A stretch of DNA of 64,000 nt from an uncultured Thiothrix sp. (GCF_937873765.1 NZ_CALMZC010000014.1:124001-188000), one strand, 5' to 3'; shown: positions 1 to 11,281, counted from the first letter of the stretch. Numbers and translations: made by a program. The notes: generated by a model from the sequence alone, not told the origin.

Positions 1-893
1 GCTTTGAGCAAGCGGTGCGCGAAGCTTATGCAGCCGGTTTACTCGGTAAAAATATTCTTGGTAGCGGCATTGATGTTGATATTTATGGGTCACTCGGTGC
101 AGGTGCTTATATCTGTGGTGAAGAAACAGCCTTACTGGAGTCTTTAGAAGGTAAGAAAGGTCAGCCACGTTTTAAGCCACCTTTCCCAGCGAGTTTTGGT
201 CTATACGGTCGCCCGACCACGATTAATAATGTCGAAACTTTATCCTCTGTACCAACTATTCTGCGGAATGGTGGTGATTGGTTTGCCAGTTTAGGGGTAA
301 AGAATGCGGGTGGTGAAAAGCTGTTCTCTGTTTCCGGTCATGTGAATCGACCTGGTAACTACGAGATTGGTTTAGGTACACCTTTCCGTGAGCTTTTAGA
401 GATGGCGGGTGGTGTGCGTAAAGGCCATCAGCTCAAAGCCGTTATTCCGGGTGGTTCTTCAGTGCCGGTTGTGCCTGCAGAAATTATGTTAGAGCTGAAT
501 ATGGACTATGACTCGATCTCTAAAGGGGGATCGATGTTAGGTTCAGGCGCTGTGATTGTGATGGATGAGACCACCGATATGGTGAAGGTTTTGCAGCGTT
601 TGTCACGCTTTTATCATTTTGAGTCCTGTGGTCAGTGTACACCCTGTCGTGAAGGGACGGGTTGGCTGTACCGGATGCTCACCCGCATGATCGAAGGTAA
701 AGGCACGATGGCGGATATTGAGCGCCTTGAAGCGGTGTCGCATAAGATTGAAGGCCGTACTATCTGTGCTTTAGGAGATGCGGCTGCCATGCCAGTTTGG
801 AGTTTTATTAAGCATTTCCGCCCAGAGTTTGAGCACTACGTGCAATATGGCCGTAGTAGGATGGATGCTCCTGCGATGAAGGGGGCAGCATGA
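1..893 (+). CDS. nuoF: NADH-quinone oxidoreductase subunit F (5'-truncated by window edge)
   Basis: This is the FMN- and NADH-binding subunit of the peripheral arm of respiratory complex I, which oxidises NADH and feeds electrons to cluster N3. Only the C-terminal ~297 residues are present; the frame is open from base 3, so the true start lies upstream. Visible are the glycine-rich [22 protein letters not shown] stretch of the flavin/NADH region and the N3 cluster ligands in [15 protein letters not shown] (CxxCxxC), with the fourth ligand in the later CALGD motif. The stop overlaps the start of nuoG (ATGA), as expected for translational coupling. Family identity is certain; truncation is only a window artefact. 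Confidence 0.97.
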   Translation, partial: FEQAVREAYAAGLLGKNILGSGIDVDIYGSLGAGAYICGEETALLESLEGKKGQPRFKPPFPASFGLYGRPTTINNVETLSSVPTILRNGGDWFASLGVKNAGGEKLFSVSGHVNRPGNYEIGLGTPFRELLEMAGGVRKGHQLKAVIPGGSSVPVVPAEIMLELNMDYDSISKGGSMLGSGAVIVMDETTDMVKVLQRLSRFYHFESCGQCTPCREGTGWLYRMLTRMIEGKGTMADIERLEAVSHKIEGRTICALGDAAAMPVWSFIKHFRPEFEHYVQYGRSRMDAPAMKGAA

Positions 894-3241
894 GTGATGA
901 ATTAGTCAGCTTTGAAGTGAATGGCCAAACCTTGCAAGCCCGCCCCGGTAGCATGCTGATTGCTGCTACGGATGCTGCTGGTATTACGGTTCCTCGTTTT
1001 TGCTATCACAAAAAACTTTCGGTTGCTGCAAACTGCCGGATGTGCCTAGTTGAAGTTGAAAAAGCGCCCAAACCCATGCCAGCTTGTGCTACACCGATTA
1101 TGGCAGGGATGAAAGTTTGGACGAATTCACCCAAAGCGCGTGCAGCACAAAAAGATGTGATGGAGTTTTTACTCATTAACCACCCTTTAGATTGCCCGAT
1201 TTGCGATCAAGGGGGGGAGTGTGAGTTACAGGATCTATCGGTTGGTTTTGGCAATAGCACTTCTGAGTATGTCGAAATCAAGCGAGTGGTGCGCGATAAA
1301 GACATTGGGCCTCTAATCGAAACTGCGATGACACGTTGCATTCACTGCACCCGTTGTGTGCGATTCGGTGAGGAAATCGCGGGCATGCGTGAGTTAGGTG
1401 CAACCGGTCGTAGTCAGTACACTGAAATTGGTACTTATGTAGCCAAGACAGTCACCTCTGAATTATCTGGCAATATCATTGATGTTTGTCCAGTAGGTGC
1501 TTTAACCGCTAAGCCTTCGCGTTACACAGCACGCCCTTGGGAACTGCGTTCGTATGACAGCATTGCACCACACGATTGTGTAGGCTCGAATATTCACGTA
1601 CATACTGCGCGTGGCAAGGTTGTACGGGTAGTCCCACGTGAGAATGAGGCGATTAATGAATGCTGGATTTCAGATCGGGATCGCTTCAGCTATGAAGGTT
1701 TACACAGCCAAGAGCGTTTATTAAAGCCACAAATTAAGCGTGATGGTCACTGGAAAAAAGTCAGTTGGCAAGAGGCTTTAGATGCTGTTTCAAGTATTTT
1801 ACGTAAGCAGCTAGCTTTTAATGTCGCAGCTTTTGCAGGGCCAAGTTCTACTTTAGAAGAGTTTTTCCTTTTCCAAAAATTGCTACGCGCTCTGAATATC
1901 AAGAATATTGACCATCGCTTACGTCAAGTCGATTTCAGCGATCAAGCCTTTGTGCCTTCTGGTTTAGGGGTGAGTTTCACCGAATTAGAACAGCAGCAAG
2001 CGATTTTCCTGATTGGTGCGAATCCACGTCATGATCAGCCCATGTTGAATTATCGGCTTCGAAAGGCGAGTTTAGCAGGTGCAAAAGTTTTAGCTTTAAC
2101 GCCGCGTAAACTCGCTTTCAACTATACTGCTGAGCAGATTGTGGCTGCGCCCTTAGCGATGGTGACTGAACTTGCAGTGTTAGTCAAAGCTGCTTTAGAG
2201 GCAGCGAGTCAAGCTGCGCCAACAGTATTAGCTGATTTACTCGCTAGTGTGGAAATCAGTGACACTGCAAAGAGTCAAGTTGAAAATTTTAAGGCTCCAA
2301 ATTCGCTAATTTTGCTAGGGCAGATGGCCGTACAGCATCCAGCTTTTTCTAGTTTACGCAGTCTAGCAACGGTATTAGCGCAAGCAACAGGAGCCAAATT
2401 GGGTTATTTGCCAGAAGCGAATAGTCTTGCTGCTAACTTGGTTGGTGTGTTACCTCATCGCGGTTTAGCAGGTGAAGCTATTGCAGCCCCCGGCTTGCCT
2501 GTGAGTGCAGCTTTAGATGACAAAAATCTCACAACCGTTGTTTTAATGAATGCTGAGTTAGATGATTTTGCTAATCCTCAGCAAGTACTTAAAGCTTTGC
2601 GTGCAGCTAAAAATGTTATTGTCTTCGCGCCTTTTGCAGATACGCAAGCGCGTGATTATGCCACCGTGCTTTTGCCGACTTCGACCTTTGTTGAAACTTC
2701 TGGCACGCTGATTAATGCTGAAGGTTTGTGGCAATCCTTTAAAGGGGTAGTCAATCCTCCCGGTGAAGTACGTCCCCTGTGGAAAGTTTTGCGTGTCTTA
2801 GGCAATGCTTTGAATCTGCCAGATTTTGATTATGTCGAAACTAGCGAAATTGTGGCTGAACTGAAATTAGAACTACAAGCTGTGCCACTAACCGCTATGG
2901 GTCAATTATCCGCGCCTTTAGTAGTTGCTAAGCAAGACGCGAACACCATGCAGCGGATTGGTGATGTACCGCTGTATCGTACGGACGCGTTAGTGCGGCG
3001 TGCTAAATCTTTGCAAGCGATGTTAGCCTCGCCAGTAGTGCGTATGCATCTAGCTGATATGGAGCGCTTAGGGATTGTTGCCGGTGACTTAGTGCGACTA
3101 GGGCAAGGCGATAGTTATGTGCAATTGCCAGCAGAAGCCGATGAGGCAGTGCCGAAAGGTTGTGTATGGGTGCAGTCAGCGACTGAGGTGGCGCGAGCCT
3201 TAGGGGCTGCGTTTGGGTCAATCATGGTCGATAAGGGTTAA
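890..3241 (+). CDS. nuoG: NADH-quinone oxidoreductase subunit G
   Basis: Large iron-sulfur subunit of the complex I peripheral arm. The N-terminal ferredoxin fold carries 2Fe-2S ligands C38, C49, C52 and C66. The H98-x3-C102-x2-C105-x5-C111 motif that binds cluster N5 follows, and then CIHCTRC with the distal CPVGALT (cluster N4). The rest is a molybdopterin-oxidoreductase-like fold that, from family knowledge, no longer binds Mo. Length (783 aa) is close to that of other proteobacterial NuoG. It overlaps nuoF by 4 bases and ends 3 bases before nuoH. The C-terminal ~250 residues are Ala/Leu-rich and less conserved, as is usual for NuoG. Confidence 0.97.
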   Translation: MSDELVSFEVNGQTLQARPGSMLIAATDAAGITVPRFCYHKKLSVAANCRMCLVEVEKAPKPMPACATPIMAGMKVWTNSPKARAAQKDVMEFLLINHPLDCPICDQGGECELQDLSVGFGNSTSEYVEIKRVVRDKDIGPLIETAMTRCIHCTRCVRFGEEIAGMRELGATGRSQYTEIGTYVAKTVTSELSGNIIDVCPVGALTAKPSRYTARPWELRSYDSIAPHDCVGSNIHVHTARGKVVRVVPRENEAINECWISDRDRFSYEGLHSQERLLKPQIKRDGHWKKVSWQEALDAVSSILRKQLAFNVAAFAGPSSTLEEFFLFQKLLRALNIKNIDHRLRQVDFSDQAFVPSGLGVSFTELEQQQAIFLIGANPRHDQPMLNYRLRKASLAGAKVLALTPRKLAFNYTAEQIVAAPLAMVTELAVLVKAALEAASQAAPTVLADLLASVEISDTAKSQVENFKAPNSLILLGQMAVQHPAFSSLRSLATVLAQATGAKLGYLPEANSLAANLVGVLPHRGLAGEAIAAPGLPVSAALDDKNLTTVVLMNAELDDFANPQQVLKALRAAKNVIVFAPFADTQARDYATVLLPTSTFVETSGTLINAEGLWQSFKGVVNPPGEVRPLWKVLRVLGNALNLPDFDYVETSEIVAELKLELQAVPLTAMGQLSAPLVVAKQDANTMQRIGDVPLYRTDALVRRAKSLQAMLASPVVRMHLADMERLGIVAGDLVRLGQGDSYVQLPAEADEAVPKGCVWVQSATEVARALGAAFGSIMVDKG

Positions 3242-3244
3242 GCA

Positions 3245-4309
3245 ATGGAGTTTATTAGCTCACTATGGTATGCAGTCCCTGAAACCTTACGGATCGTGAT
3301 TGTCATTCTGTTGCAAATTGTGGCAGTTGTTATCCCCCTGATTCTGACGGTGGCTTACACCACTTATGCTGAGCGCAAAGTTATCGGTTTTATGCAGGGG
3401 CGAATGGGGCCGAATCGGGTAGGGCCGCGTGGTTTGTTACAGCCCTTTGCTGATACGGTTAAGCTCCTGCTAAAAGAAGTTATTATTCCGACTAAATCGG
3501 ATCGCTATTTATTCTTACTTGCACCTATTTTAGCCTTAGCGCCTGCTTTTTCAGCTTGGGTAGTGATTCCATTTTCCGAAAATATGGTCTTAGCGGATAT
3601 TAACGCCGGGCTACTCTTTATTCTGGCGCTGTCTTCTTTAGGGGTTTATGGGATTATAATTGCAGGCTGGGCTTCCAACTCAAAGTATTCTATGTTGAGT
3701 GCCATGCGGATTGGTGCACAGATGGTATCGTATGAAATTGCGATGGGCTTTGCGCTAGGTGGGGTTCTGATTGCTTCTAATAGCTTGAACTTAAATGATA
3801 TTGTGCGTGCCCAGTCAGGCAGTATTTTTTCTTGGTTTGCATGGCCGCTGTTTGGTTTATTTATCGTCTATTTTATTTCAGGTGTGGCTGAAACCAACCG
3901 TGCGCCTTTTGACGTGGCTGAAGGTGAATCTGAAATCGTCGCAGGTTTCCATGTTGAGTATTCTGGGATCGCCTTCGCGTTGTTCTTCTTAGCCGAATAC
4001 GCGAATATGATTATGATCTCGGCTCTGACCTCAATCATGTTCTTAGGTGGTTGGCTTTCACCTTTCCAAGGTTTGGATTTTTTAATCAATATTCCCGTCA
4101 TCGGTTTGTTTTTTGGGAATGGCATTCATTGGTTAGCGCTGAAAATCGCCTTCTTCTTGCTACTTTATCTCTGGTTCCGGGCAACTTTTCCACGCTATCG
4201 CTATGACCAGATTATGCGTTTGGGCTGGAAGGTATTAATTCCGGTTACTTTCGTTTGGATCTTTTTTGAAATTATCGCTGTCGCCCTCGGCTGGCAGCCT
4301 TGGCTGTAA
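3245..4309 (+). CDS. nuoH: NADH-quinone oxidoreductase subunit H
   Basis: Membrane subunit of complex I at the junction of the peripheral and membrane arms, forming much of the quinone-binding cavity. It is a 354-residue, multi-helix hydrophobic protein. Family hallmarks are visible: [20 protein letters not shown] near residues 45-65 and the acidic loop [21 protein letters not shown] near residue 215. The ATG lies 3 bases after the nuoG stop, and nuoI follows after a short gap with a strong ribosome binding site. It belongs to the continuous nuo operon. Confidence 0.97.
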   Translation: MEFISSLWYAVPETLRIVIVILLQIVAVVIPLILTVAYTTYAERKVIGFMQGRMGPNRVGPRGLLQPFADTVKLLLKEVIIPTKSDRYLFLLAPILALAPAFSAWVVIPFSENMVLADINAGLLFILALSSLGVYGIIIAGWASNSKYSMLSAMRIGAQMVSYEIAMGFALGGVLIASNSLNLNDIVRAQSGSIFSWFAWPLFGLFIVYFISGVAETNRAPFDVAEGESEIVAGFHVEYSGIAFALFFLAEYANMIMISALTSIMFLGGWLSPFQGLDFLINIPVIGLFFGNGIHWLALKIAFFLLLYLWFRATFPRYRYDQIMRLGWKVLIPVTFVWIFFEIIAVALGWQPWL

Positions 4310-4319
4310 GGAGTCTGAC

Positions 4320-4826
4320 ATGGGTGTTCCTTTGAAAGACAGCTTAAAACATTACTGGAAAACCTTCTCTTTAAATGAGTTATTGAAGGGGATGCGAGTA
4401 ACGGGCAAGTATTTGTTCGACCGTAATAAAATTACCATTCAATATCCAGAAGAAAAGACGCCTTTATCACCTCGTTTCCGAGGTCATCATGCTTTGCGCC
4501 GCTATCCAAATGGGGAAGAGCGCTGTATTGCTTGCAAGTTATGTGAGGCAGTTTGTCCAGCCCTAGCGATTAAAATTGAGCTAGAGGAACGCCCTGATGG
4601 GACTCGTCGCACCACACGCTATGACATCGATATGTTTAAGTGCATTTATTGTGGTTTCTGTGAAGAAGCTTGCCCTGTAGATGCCATTGTAGAAACCAGT
4701 CTTTTCGAATATCACTTTGAAAATCGCGGAGAGAACATCATCAACAAGCAAAAGCTGTTAGCGATTGGTGATAAATATGAAGCTGAAATCGCTCGGATGA
4801 AAGCAGCGGATGCCCCTTACCGCTAA
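4320..4826 (+). CDS. nuoI: NADH-quinone oxidoreductase subunit I
   Basis: Ferredoxin-like subunit carrying clusters N6a and N6b, which pass electrons to N2 near the quinone site. Two classic 4Fe-4S motifs are visible: [12 protein letters not shown] and [12 protein letters not shown]. The frame is open further upstream (to 4266), but that part overlaps nuoH. I place the start at ATG 4320 because it has an AAGGAG ribosome binding site at 4308-4313 and gives 168 residues, close to the usual family length. Confidence 0.96.
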   Translation: MGVPLKDSLKHYWKTFSLNELLKGMRVTGKYLFDRNKITIQYPEEKTPLSPRFRGHHALRRYPNGEERCIACKLCEAVCPALAIKIELEERPDGTRRTTRYDIDMFKCIYCGFCEEACPVDAIVETSLFEYHFENRGENIINKQKLLAIGDKYEAEIARMKAADAPYR

Positions 4827-4841
4827 CGGAGTGACGAGATA

Positions 4842-5441
4842 ATGTTTGAGCAGATTTTGTTTTATTGGTTTACTGCGGTGTTACTCCTCGCTGCGATCGG
4901 TGTGGTGGTAGCGCGTAATCCAGTGTATTCGGCTTTAAGTTTGATCTTGGCTTTCTTCACTATGACGGCTTTATGGTTGTTGATGGAAGCTGAGTTCTTA
5001 GCCATCGCTTTAATTCTGGTCTATGTTGGTGCTGTCATGGTCTTGTTTCTTTTCGTGATCATGATGTTGGATCTCAAAATTGTCGAGCGAGAAGGTTTTA
5101 TTCGCTATCTGCCGATCGGTTTGGGGGTTGCAGGCATGGTAGCTCTAGAAATGATTATGGTTTTGCAACGTTCTAATTTTGACAGTGAACGTTATGTAGC
5201 ACCGGATATTCCTGCTGATTTTAATAATGCTGAAGCACTAGGTGAGTTACTTTACACGCATTATTTATATCCTTTTGAAATTGCGGCAGTAGTGCTGTTA
5301 GTGGCAGTGATTGCCGCGATTCTTCTGACTTTACGTAAGCGCGATGCAGCGGATCAAGCAGCGAAGACTCAGGATATTGATCAGCAAGTGCGTGTTAAGC
5401 GTGAAGATCGCGTGCGTTTAGTTAAGATGAAAAGTGAGTAA
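4842..5441 (+). CDS. nuoJ: NADH-quinone oxidoreductase subunit J
   Basis: Small membrane-arm subunit of complex I involved in proton-channel coupling. The 199-residue protein has about five hydrophobic helices and the typical run VYVGAVMVLFLFVIMML near residues 60-80. The charged C-terminal tail (after about residue 165) is cytoplasmic or disordered. The start ATG has an upstream GGAG. It lies between nuoI and nuoK in the standard order. Confidence 0.95.
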   Translation: MFEQILFYWFTAVLLLAAIGVVVARNPVYSALSLILAFFTMTALWLLMEAEFLAIALILVYVGAVMVLFLFVIMMLDLKIVEREGFIRYLPIGLGVAGMVALEMIMVLQRSNFDSERYVAPDIPADFNNAEALGELLYTHYLYPFEIAAVVLLVAVIAAILLTLRKRDAADQAAKTQDIDQQVRVKREDRVRLVKMKSE

Positions 5442-5469
5442 TCATGAACAGTAACGGGAGTTGTGTGTA

Positions 5470-5775
5470 GTGATAAACTTGACCCATTACTTGATTGTGT
5501 CAGCCTTGCTGTTCGCGATTAGTGTTGCTGGTATTTTCCTGAATCGGAAAAATATTCTGATTTTGCTGATGTGCATCGAATTATTGTTGCTTTCAGTGAA
5601 TTTAAACTTTGTTGCCTTTTCGCATTTCATGAATAACCTAGATGGACAAGTGTTTGTCTTCTTTATCTTGACCGTTGCAGCGGCTGAGTCAGCGATTGGC
5701 TTAGCAATTCTGGTGACGATTTTCCGTAATCGACGTTCGATTAATGTCGAAGACCTGCATAGTTTAAAGGGATAA
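5470..5775 (+). CDS. nuoK: NADH-quinone oxidoreductase subunit K
   Basis: Three-helix membrane subunit of complex I, homologous to MrpC, containing the membrane-embedded glutamates of the family (in [14 protein letters not shown] and [10 protein letters not shown]). The frame is open from a TTG at 5461. The likely start is GTG 5470, preceded by GGGAG at about 9 bases; this gives 101 residues beginning MINLTHYL, close to the usual family length. The stop is 2 bases before nuoL. Confidence 0.95.
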   Translation: MINLTHYLIVSALLFAISVAGIFLNRKNILILLMCIELLLLSVNLNFVAFSHFMNNLDGQVFVFFILTVAAAESAIGLAILVTIFRNRRSINVEDLHSLKG

Positions 5776-5777
5776 AT

Positions 5778-7805
5778 ATGAGTTTTATGTTAGTACTCAT
5801 TGTTATTGCCCCTTTACTTGCCTCTATGGTAGTGGGTTTATTTGGGCATAAATTAGCTAAGACTTGGTCGCATCGGCTCACGACGGGTTCAGTAGCTTTA
5901 TCCTTTTTACTCTCACTGTTTGTATTCAAAGTCGTAGCCCTAGATGGCGTTATTTTGCATGAGAATGTCTATCTTTGGGCCGAAGTCGATAGCATTAAAA
6001 TGCAGTTTGGGTTCCTGATTGATAATCTTTCTGTATTAATGATGGTCGTGGTCACCTTTGTATCTTTGATGGTGCATATTTATACCATCGGTTATATGCA
6101 TGATGATCCGGGCTATACGCGGTTCTTTAGCTATATTTCTCTATTTACTTTTGCCATGTTGTTATTGGTTATGAGTAATAACTTCCTGCAATTATTTTTT
6201 GGTTGGGAGTTAGTGGGCTTAGTTTCTTATTTATTGATTGGCTTCTGGTATAAGAAAGAAACTGCTGCCTATGCCAGCATGAAAGCTTTCATCGTGAATC
6301 GGATTGGTGATTTTGGATTTATTCTGGGGATTGCGGTCATTGTCGGCTATACCAGTACCTTTGATTATATTGAGGTTTTTTCAAAACTAGGTGTCTCTGT
6401 TGTTAAAGGCTCTATTGATTCTCCTTTGGATCCCCTCACTCAGGCTCTAGGTTTAAGTAATCAGGACTTAATTGCTTTACTGCTATTTATTGGTGCAATG
6501 GGTAAGTCTGCGCAAGTGCCCTTGCATGTATGGTTGCCGGATTCGATGGAGGGGCCAACACCGATTTCTGCTCTGATTCATGCAGCCACTATGGTGACTG
6601 CTGGCATCTTCTTGGTTGCACGTATGTCACCCTTCTATGAGCAATCGGATATGATATTGAATTTTATCTTAATTATTGGTGCGACTACAGCCTTCTTTAT
6701 GGGACTGATTGCCATTGTTCAAACCGATATTAAGCGTGTGGTGGCTTATTCCACTTTATCTCAACTTGGGTATATGACTGTTGCTTTGGGAGCTTCTGCT
6801 TATTCAGCAGCGATATTTCATTTGATGACACATGCCTTTTTTAAAGCTCTGTTATTTTTAGCCGCAGGTTCAGTGATTGTAGCTATGCATCATGAGCAGG
6901 ATATGCGCAAAATGGGTGGCCTACGGCGGCATATGCCGATCACCTATTGGACTGCAGTAGTTGGTGCTTTAGCTTTAAGTGGTATTCCGGTTTTCTCTGG
7001 ATTCTTCTCCAAGGACCTCATTATTGAAGCCGTGCATCATTCGGAATTGCCTGCAGCTAGTTACGCTTATGTGATGGTGCTTTTAGGGGTAATAGTGACG
7101 GCTTTTTACACTTTCCGAATGATTTTTATGGTCTTCCATGGTGACGAACGTATGGATGATTCGACTTTAGTTCATCTAAAAGAATCACCACGTGTCATTA
7201 CTATACCGCTAGTTGTATTAGCAGTTCCTTCGATATTAGCTGGCTTTTTCATTGGGCCAATAGTGATGGGGGATTTCTTCTCACAGGTCTTAGTTCAAGC
7301 CCGCAGTGTGATGTATGGTTCAGAAGATGTAACGACAATTATGGTTAATTCAATCAGCCATCAATCCATGCTTATGCTGCGTGAAAGTTATCACGGGGTG
7401 TTAAGCTTCATTGGGCATGGCTTATCATCTTTACCGTTTTGGTTAGCTTTAGCTGGGATTGGTTTGGCTTGGTGGGTCTATGTTAAAGACGATACGTTAG
7501 CTGATAAAGCACATGACAAACTACCTTGGCTCTATCGCTGGCTAGACAATAAATACTATATCGATAGCTTTAACCAAAAGTTTTTTGCTAATGGTTTGGT
7601 CTATCTAGGGACAGGACTATGGAGCTTTATTGATCGTCTGCTCATTGATGGTTTGTTAGTGAATGGTGTAGGGCGTGTGATTGGATGGAGTGCAGGTTGG
7701 GCACGTAAGGTGCAAACTGGTTATGTCTATCATTACGCCTTTGCGATGGTGGTGGGCTTAGCATTAATGCTGGGCTGGATTTTGTTAGCCTTGAGATCAG
7801 CCTAG
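5778..7805 (+). CDS. nuoL: NADH-quinone oxidoreductase subunit L
   Basis: Distal antiporter-like proton-pumping subunit of complex I. At 675 residues it has the NuoL-length C-terminal extension (lateral helix) missing from NuoM and NuoN. Antiporter-family motifs visible include FGWELVGLVSYLLIGFWY (conserved membrane Glu), KSAQVPLHVWLPDSMEGPTPISALIHAATMV and AYSTLSQLGYM. It follows nuoK by 2 bases and precedes nuoM after 32 bases. Confidence 0.97.
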   Translation: MSFMLVLIVIAPLLASMVVGLFGHKLAKTWSHRLTTGSVALSFLLSLFVFKVVALDGVILHENVYLWAEVDSIKMQFGFLIDNLSVLMMVVVTFVSLMVHIYTIGYMHDDPGYTRFFSYISLFTFAMLLLVMSNNFLQLFFGWELVGLVSYLLIGFWYKKETAAYASMKAFIVNRIGDFGFILGIAVIVGYTSTFDYIEVFSKLGVSVVKGSIDSPLDPLTQALGLSNQDLIALLLFIGAMGKSAQVPLHVWLPDSMEGPTPISALIHAATMVTAGIFLVARMSPFYEQSDMILNFILIIGATTAFFMGLIAIVQTDIKRVVAYSTLSQLGYMTVALGASAYSAAIFHLMTHAFFKALLFLAAGSVIVAMHHEQDMRKMGGLRRHMPITYWTAVVGALALSGIPVFSGFFSKDLIIEAVHHSELPAASYAYVMVLLGVIVTAFYTFRMIFMVFHGDERMDDSTLVHLKESPRVITIPLVVLAVPSILAGFFIGPIVMGDFFSQVLVQARSVMYGSEDVTTIMVNSISHQSMLMLRESYHGVLSFIGHGLSSLPFWLALAGIGLAWWVYVKDDTLADKAHDKLPWLYRWLDNKYYIDSFNQKFFANGLVYLGTGLWSFIDRLLIDGLLVNGVGRVIGWSAGWARKVQTGYVYHYAFAMVVGLALMLGWILLALRSA

Positions 7806-7837
7806 GGTTGGCGGAACATAATGCGAGATAGTAATTT

Positions 7838-9391
7838 ATGATGGAATGGCCAATCCTTAGTTTTTTGATTTGGCTGCCAATTATGGGTGGCTTGGGCGTG
7901 CTTATTGTCGGTGATCGTTACGGTGCACGGCAGGCTGCTTTATTGTTGGCAGCAATAGCTTTTTTGCTCAGCTTACCCTTGTATTTTGCCTATGATGCAG
8001 CAGCCGGCACAATGCAATTCACTGAAACCTTTAGTTGGATTGACGCGCTCGGCGTGCATGTTAATTATGATCTGGGGGTGGATGGAGTTTCGATTGCTTT
8101 AATTTTACTCAATACTTTCATGACGTTGTTGGTTTTAACGGCTTCGTGGGACTCTGTTAAGGAACGAGTCGATCAATATATGGCTGCTTTCTTGATTATG
8201 GAAGGCTTAGTCAATGGCGTATTCATGGCACGTGATGCTTTATTGTTCTACGTGTTTTTCGAGGGGATGCTGATTCCTTTATTCCTGATTTTAGGGGTTT
8301 GGGGGGGAGCACAACGCATTCATGCTACTATTAAATATTTTATTTATACGTTTGCAGGTTCGGTCTTTTTATTAGTAAGTCTAATTTATCTTTATACCCA
8401 GACTAGTAATGGTAGTTTCTTTTTGCCTGATTTATATGCACTCACTAATTTAAGTGAAAATGCACAGATGTTAGTCTTTTTATCTTTTTTAGTCGCTTTT
8501 GGGGTTAAAGTTCCTTTATGGCCTTTGCATACGTGGTTGCCCGAAGCTTACTCACAAGCACCAACGGGTGGTTCGGTGATGTTAGCTGCGATCAGCGTTA
8601 AGGTAGGTGGCTATGCCTTTTATCGCTTAGCCATGCCGATTGTGCCTGAGGCCTCGCATGACTGGGCTTTGTTAGTAGTAAGTCTTTCCTTAGTCGCGAT
8701 TGTGTATATGAGTTTGCTTGCTTTAGTTCAGACTAATTTAAAGAAATTGGTGGCTTATTCTTCTGTTGCGCATATGGGTTTTGTCACCCTAGGTTTCTTC
8801 TTAGTATTCAAATTACAAGGTTTGGCCTTTGTTGATGCCAATACGAGTGGCAGTATACTGGCTGTACAAGGTGCAATGATTCAAATGGTTTCGCATGGCT
8901 TTGTTGCCGGTGCTTTGTTCCTTGCCGTCGGTATGTTATTTGAGCGCATGCAAACAGTTGAGATCAGCGCCTATCAAGGTATTACTAGTCGCATGCCGCT
9001 TTTCGCAGCTTTCTTTATGCTGTTTGCGATGGCAAATGTGGGTTTGCCGGGCACTTCAGGTTTTGTGGGTGAGTTTTTTGTGATTTTGGCCAGTGCTAAA
9101 GCACACTTCTGGGTAGCTTTCATTGCTGCAACCACCCTGATTCTGGGTGCTGCTTATACTTTATGGGCAGTTAAGCGGGTGCTGTTTGGTGAAGTGAATA
9201 GCAGCGAAGTGAATAAGTTAAACGATCTCAATCGTCGAGAGTTTGCAATTTTGGCGGTTTTAGCACTTGCGATTTTAGGCTTGGGTTGGTGGCCTGAGCC
9301 ACTAACTCGATTAATGGAAGGCTCGATTCGCGAGTGGATGATGATTGTGTCGCCATCAGACCTGATGCCTGTAGTGAAGGGGAGTTCATGA
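7838..9391 (+). CDS. nuoM: NADH-quinone oxidoreductase subunit M
   Basis: Antiporter-like proton-pumping membrane subunit of complex I, 517 residues with about 14 predicted helices. Motifs FYVFFEGMLIPLFLILGVWGG, PLWPLHTWLPEAYSQAPTGGSVMLA and VAYSSVAHMGFV are typical of NuoM. Start is ATGATG at 7838/7841, with no strong choice between them. The stop overlaps the nuoN start region. Confidence 0.97.
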   Translation: MMEWPILSFLIWLPIMGGLGVLIVGDRYGARQAALLLAAIAFLLSLPLYFAYDAAAGTMQFTETFSWIDALGVHVNYDLGVDGVSIALILLNTFMTLLVLTASWDSVKERVDQYMAAFLIMEGLVNGVFMARDALLFYVFFEGMLIPLFLILGVWGGAQRIHATIKYFIYTFAGSVFLLVSLIYLYTQTSNGSFFLPDLYALTNLSENAQMLVFLSFLVAFGVKVPLWPLHTWLPEAYSQAPTGGSVMLAAISVKVGGYAFYRLAMPIVPEASHDWALLVVSLSLVAIVYMSLLALVQTNLKKLVAYSSVAHMGFVTLGFFLVFKLQGLAFVDANTSGSILAVQGAMIQMVSHGFVAGALFLAVGMLFERMQTVEISAYQGITSRMPLFAAFFMLFAMANVGLPGTSGFVGEFFVILASAKAHFWVAFIAATTLILGAAYTLWAVKRVLFGEVNSSEVNKLNDLNRREFAILAVLALAILGLGWWPEPLTRLMEGSIREWMMIVSPSDLMPVVKGSS

Positions 9392-10839
9392 TGGCCGCTT
9401 TTGAAATTGCTCGTCCCGAAATCTTCTTATTAGCTGCCCTGTGTGTAGTTTTATTGTTGGATTTATTTTTAGGTAAAGAATCACGAGTGATTACTTATTT
9501 AGCTACTCAAGCTTCTTTACTGACTACAATTTTATTGGTTTATAGCTCTTTCTTTAATCGTCCTGATAAAACAGTTGGCCTTGATGGGATGTATATGGTC
9601 GATGAAATGGCTGGTGTACTGAAAATAGCTATTTTATTGATTTCTATTTTAGCGTTTGCCTGTGCACGTAAATATCTGCGTGATCAAGATATGTGGAGAG
9701 GTGAGTTCTTTGTGCTAGGGATGAGTGCTATTTTAGGTATGCTGATCATGGTATCTGGCTATCATCTATTAGTGCTATATCTTGGTTTAGAGCTACTATC
9801 GTTATCGATGTATGCGCTAGTTGCGATGCGCCGCGATGATGCTCAAGCCACGGAAGCCGCGATTAAATATTTTGTACTTGGCGCGGTAGCTTCTGGTTTC
9901 CTGCTATATGGGATGTCAATGCTGTATGGTATTAGTGGTTCTTTAGAACTCAATACCATTCGTGAGTATTTTACTAATCAGCCTGATATTGCGACTAACT
10001 TGCCTTTAATGTTTGCCTTGACTTTTATTGTTGCAGGCTTAGCTTTTAAATTAGGTGTAGTGCCTTTTCATATGTGGTTACCTGATGTCTATCAGGGTAC
10101 ACCTACAGCGGTTACCTTATTCTTAAGTAGCGCCCCTAAAATCGCTGTATTTGCTTTAGTGATTCGCTTAATGGCAGAGGCTTTGGAGCCTGCCCAAAGT
10201 GCATGGTCACAAATGATTATACTGCTGGCGCTTCTGTCGATTGGTTTAGGCAATATCTTAGCGCTGGCACAAAATAATTTAAAACGTCTATTTGCTTACT
10301 CAGCGATTTCTCATATGGGCTTCATGCTGATGGGGATAGTGATGAATACCCATGTGGGGCATAGCGCAGCGATGTTCTATATTTTACTCTATGCGATGAT
10401 GTCTGCTGGGGCTTTTGCGATGCTTATCTTATTAGGCCGCAAAGGTTACGAAGTGAGCCAGCTAGAGGATTTAAAGGGCTTAAGCGGTCGCCATCCCTGG
10501 TTCGCTTTAATGTTCCTGCTGCTACTATTTTCAATGGCGGGGATTCCTCCGACGGCTGGTTTCTATGCGAAATTCGCAGTGATCGAAGCCGTGGTACAAG
10601 CTAAGTTTGTTTGGGCTGCGGTGTTCATGGTCGTCATGTCTGTGGTAGGTGCTTTCTATTATTTGCGGATTATTAAGGTCATGTATTTTGATAAACCTAA
10701 TGATCAACCGCCAATTGAAGCCGATATGGATATTCGTATACTGGTGAGCGCGAATGGCTTGCTCATGATTTTATTAGGAATTTTCCCCGGTGTGCTCATG
10801 GGTATTTGTGATTTAGCTTTAATCGCGAGCCGTTTATGA
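9388..10839 (+). CDS. nuoN: NADH-quinone oxidoreductase subunit N
   Basis: Third antiporter-like proton-pumping subunit of complex I (about 483 residues). Visible hallmarks are YLGLELLSLSMYALVAM, FKLGVVPFHMWLPDVYQGTPTAVTLFLS and FAYSAISHMGFMLMG. The open frame begins at 9334 inside nuoM, but homology begins at the tandem ATGATG at 9388/9391. The AAGGGGAG at 9377-9384 is better spaced from 9391, so the second ATG may be the true start. It overlaps the nuoM stop and its own stop overlaps the next gene by 4 bases. Confidence 0.96.
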   Translation: MMAAFEIARPEIFLLAALCVVLLLDLFLGKESRVITYLATQASLLTTILLVYSSFFNRPDKTVGLDGMYMVDEMAGVLKIAILLISILAFACARKYLRDQDMWRGEFFVLGMSAILGMLIMVSGYHLLVLYLGLELLSLSMYALVAMRRDDAQATEAAIKYFVLGAVASGFLLYGMSMLYGISGSLELNTIREYFTNQPDIATNLPLMFALTFIVAGLAFKLGVVPFHMWLPDVYQGTPTAVTLFLSSAPKIAVFALVIRLMAEALEPAQSAWSQMIILLALLSIGLGNILALAQNNLKRLFAYSAISHMGFMLMGIVMNTHVGHSAAMFYILLYAMMSAGAFAMLILLGRKGYEVSQLEDLKGLSGRHPWFALMFLLLLFSMAGIPPTAGFYAKFAVIEAVVQAKFVWAAVFMVVMSVVGAFYYLRIIKVMYFDKPNDQPPIEADMDIRILVSANGLLMILLGIFPGVLMGICDLALIASRL

Positions 10840-11126
10840 GTTTGCAGTCTTATCAATGGATTTATTTAGCAGTGGTGATAGCTTTAGCTAATTTGCCTTG
10901 GCTGAATGAGCGTTGTTTCTTTGTATTACAATGTGCAAAAAAGTCGGCTTGGATACGTTTATTTGAGTGGTTGATTTTGTACTTTGTAGTAGGAAGCTTT
11001 GGCTATTTGCTAGAGCAACGTGTCATGGGTAGCAATCATGCGCAAGATTGGGAATTTTACGCGGTTACTGTGGCCTTGTTTATGGTGTTTGCTTTCCCCG
11101 GTTTTGTTTATCGTCATATTCGTTAA
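10836..11126 (+). CDS. DUF2818 family membrane protein
   Basis: A 96-residue protein with about three hydrophobic segments (near residues 8-22, 43-63 and 75-95). It overlaps nuoN by 4 bases and is the last gene of the nuo operon. Small proteins of the DUF2818 family occur at this place, directly after nuoN, in many beta- and some gammaproteobacteria; NLPWLNER near residue 18 fits that family. Function is unknown. Position suggests, but does not prove, a link with complex I assembly or stability. Confidence 0.8.
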   Translation: MSLQSYQWIYLAVVIALANLPWLNERCFFVLQCAKKSAWIRLFEWLILYFVVGSFGYLLEQRVMGSNHAQDWEFYAVTVALFMVFAFPGFVYRHIR

Positions 11127-11197
11127 AACTATTTTAGTTATTTTTAAATTAGAGCTTGCATCTGCTCCTGAAAGTCTCTATAGTTCACAACCTCTGA

Positions 11198-11274
<77 letters not shown>

Positions 11275-11281
11275 AACATAT

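Noticed and set aside
3003..3221. Minus-strand open frame inside nuoG
   Set aside because: Lies wholly within a well-supported gene; composition is that of the antisense of an Ala/Leu-rich segment.
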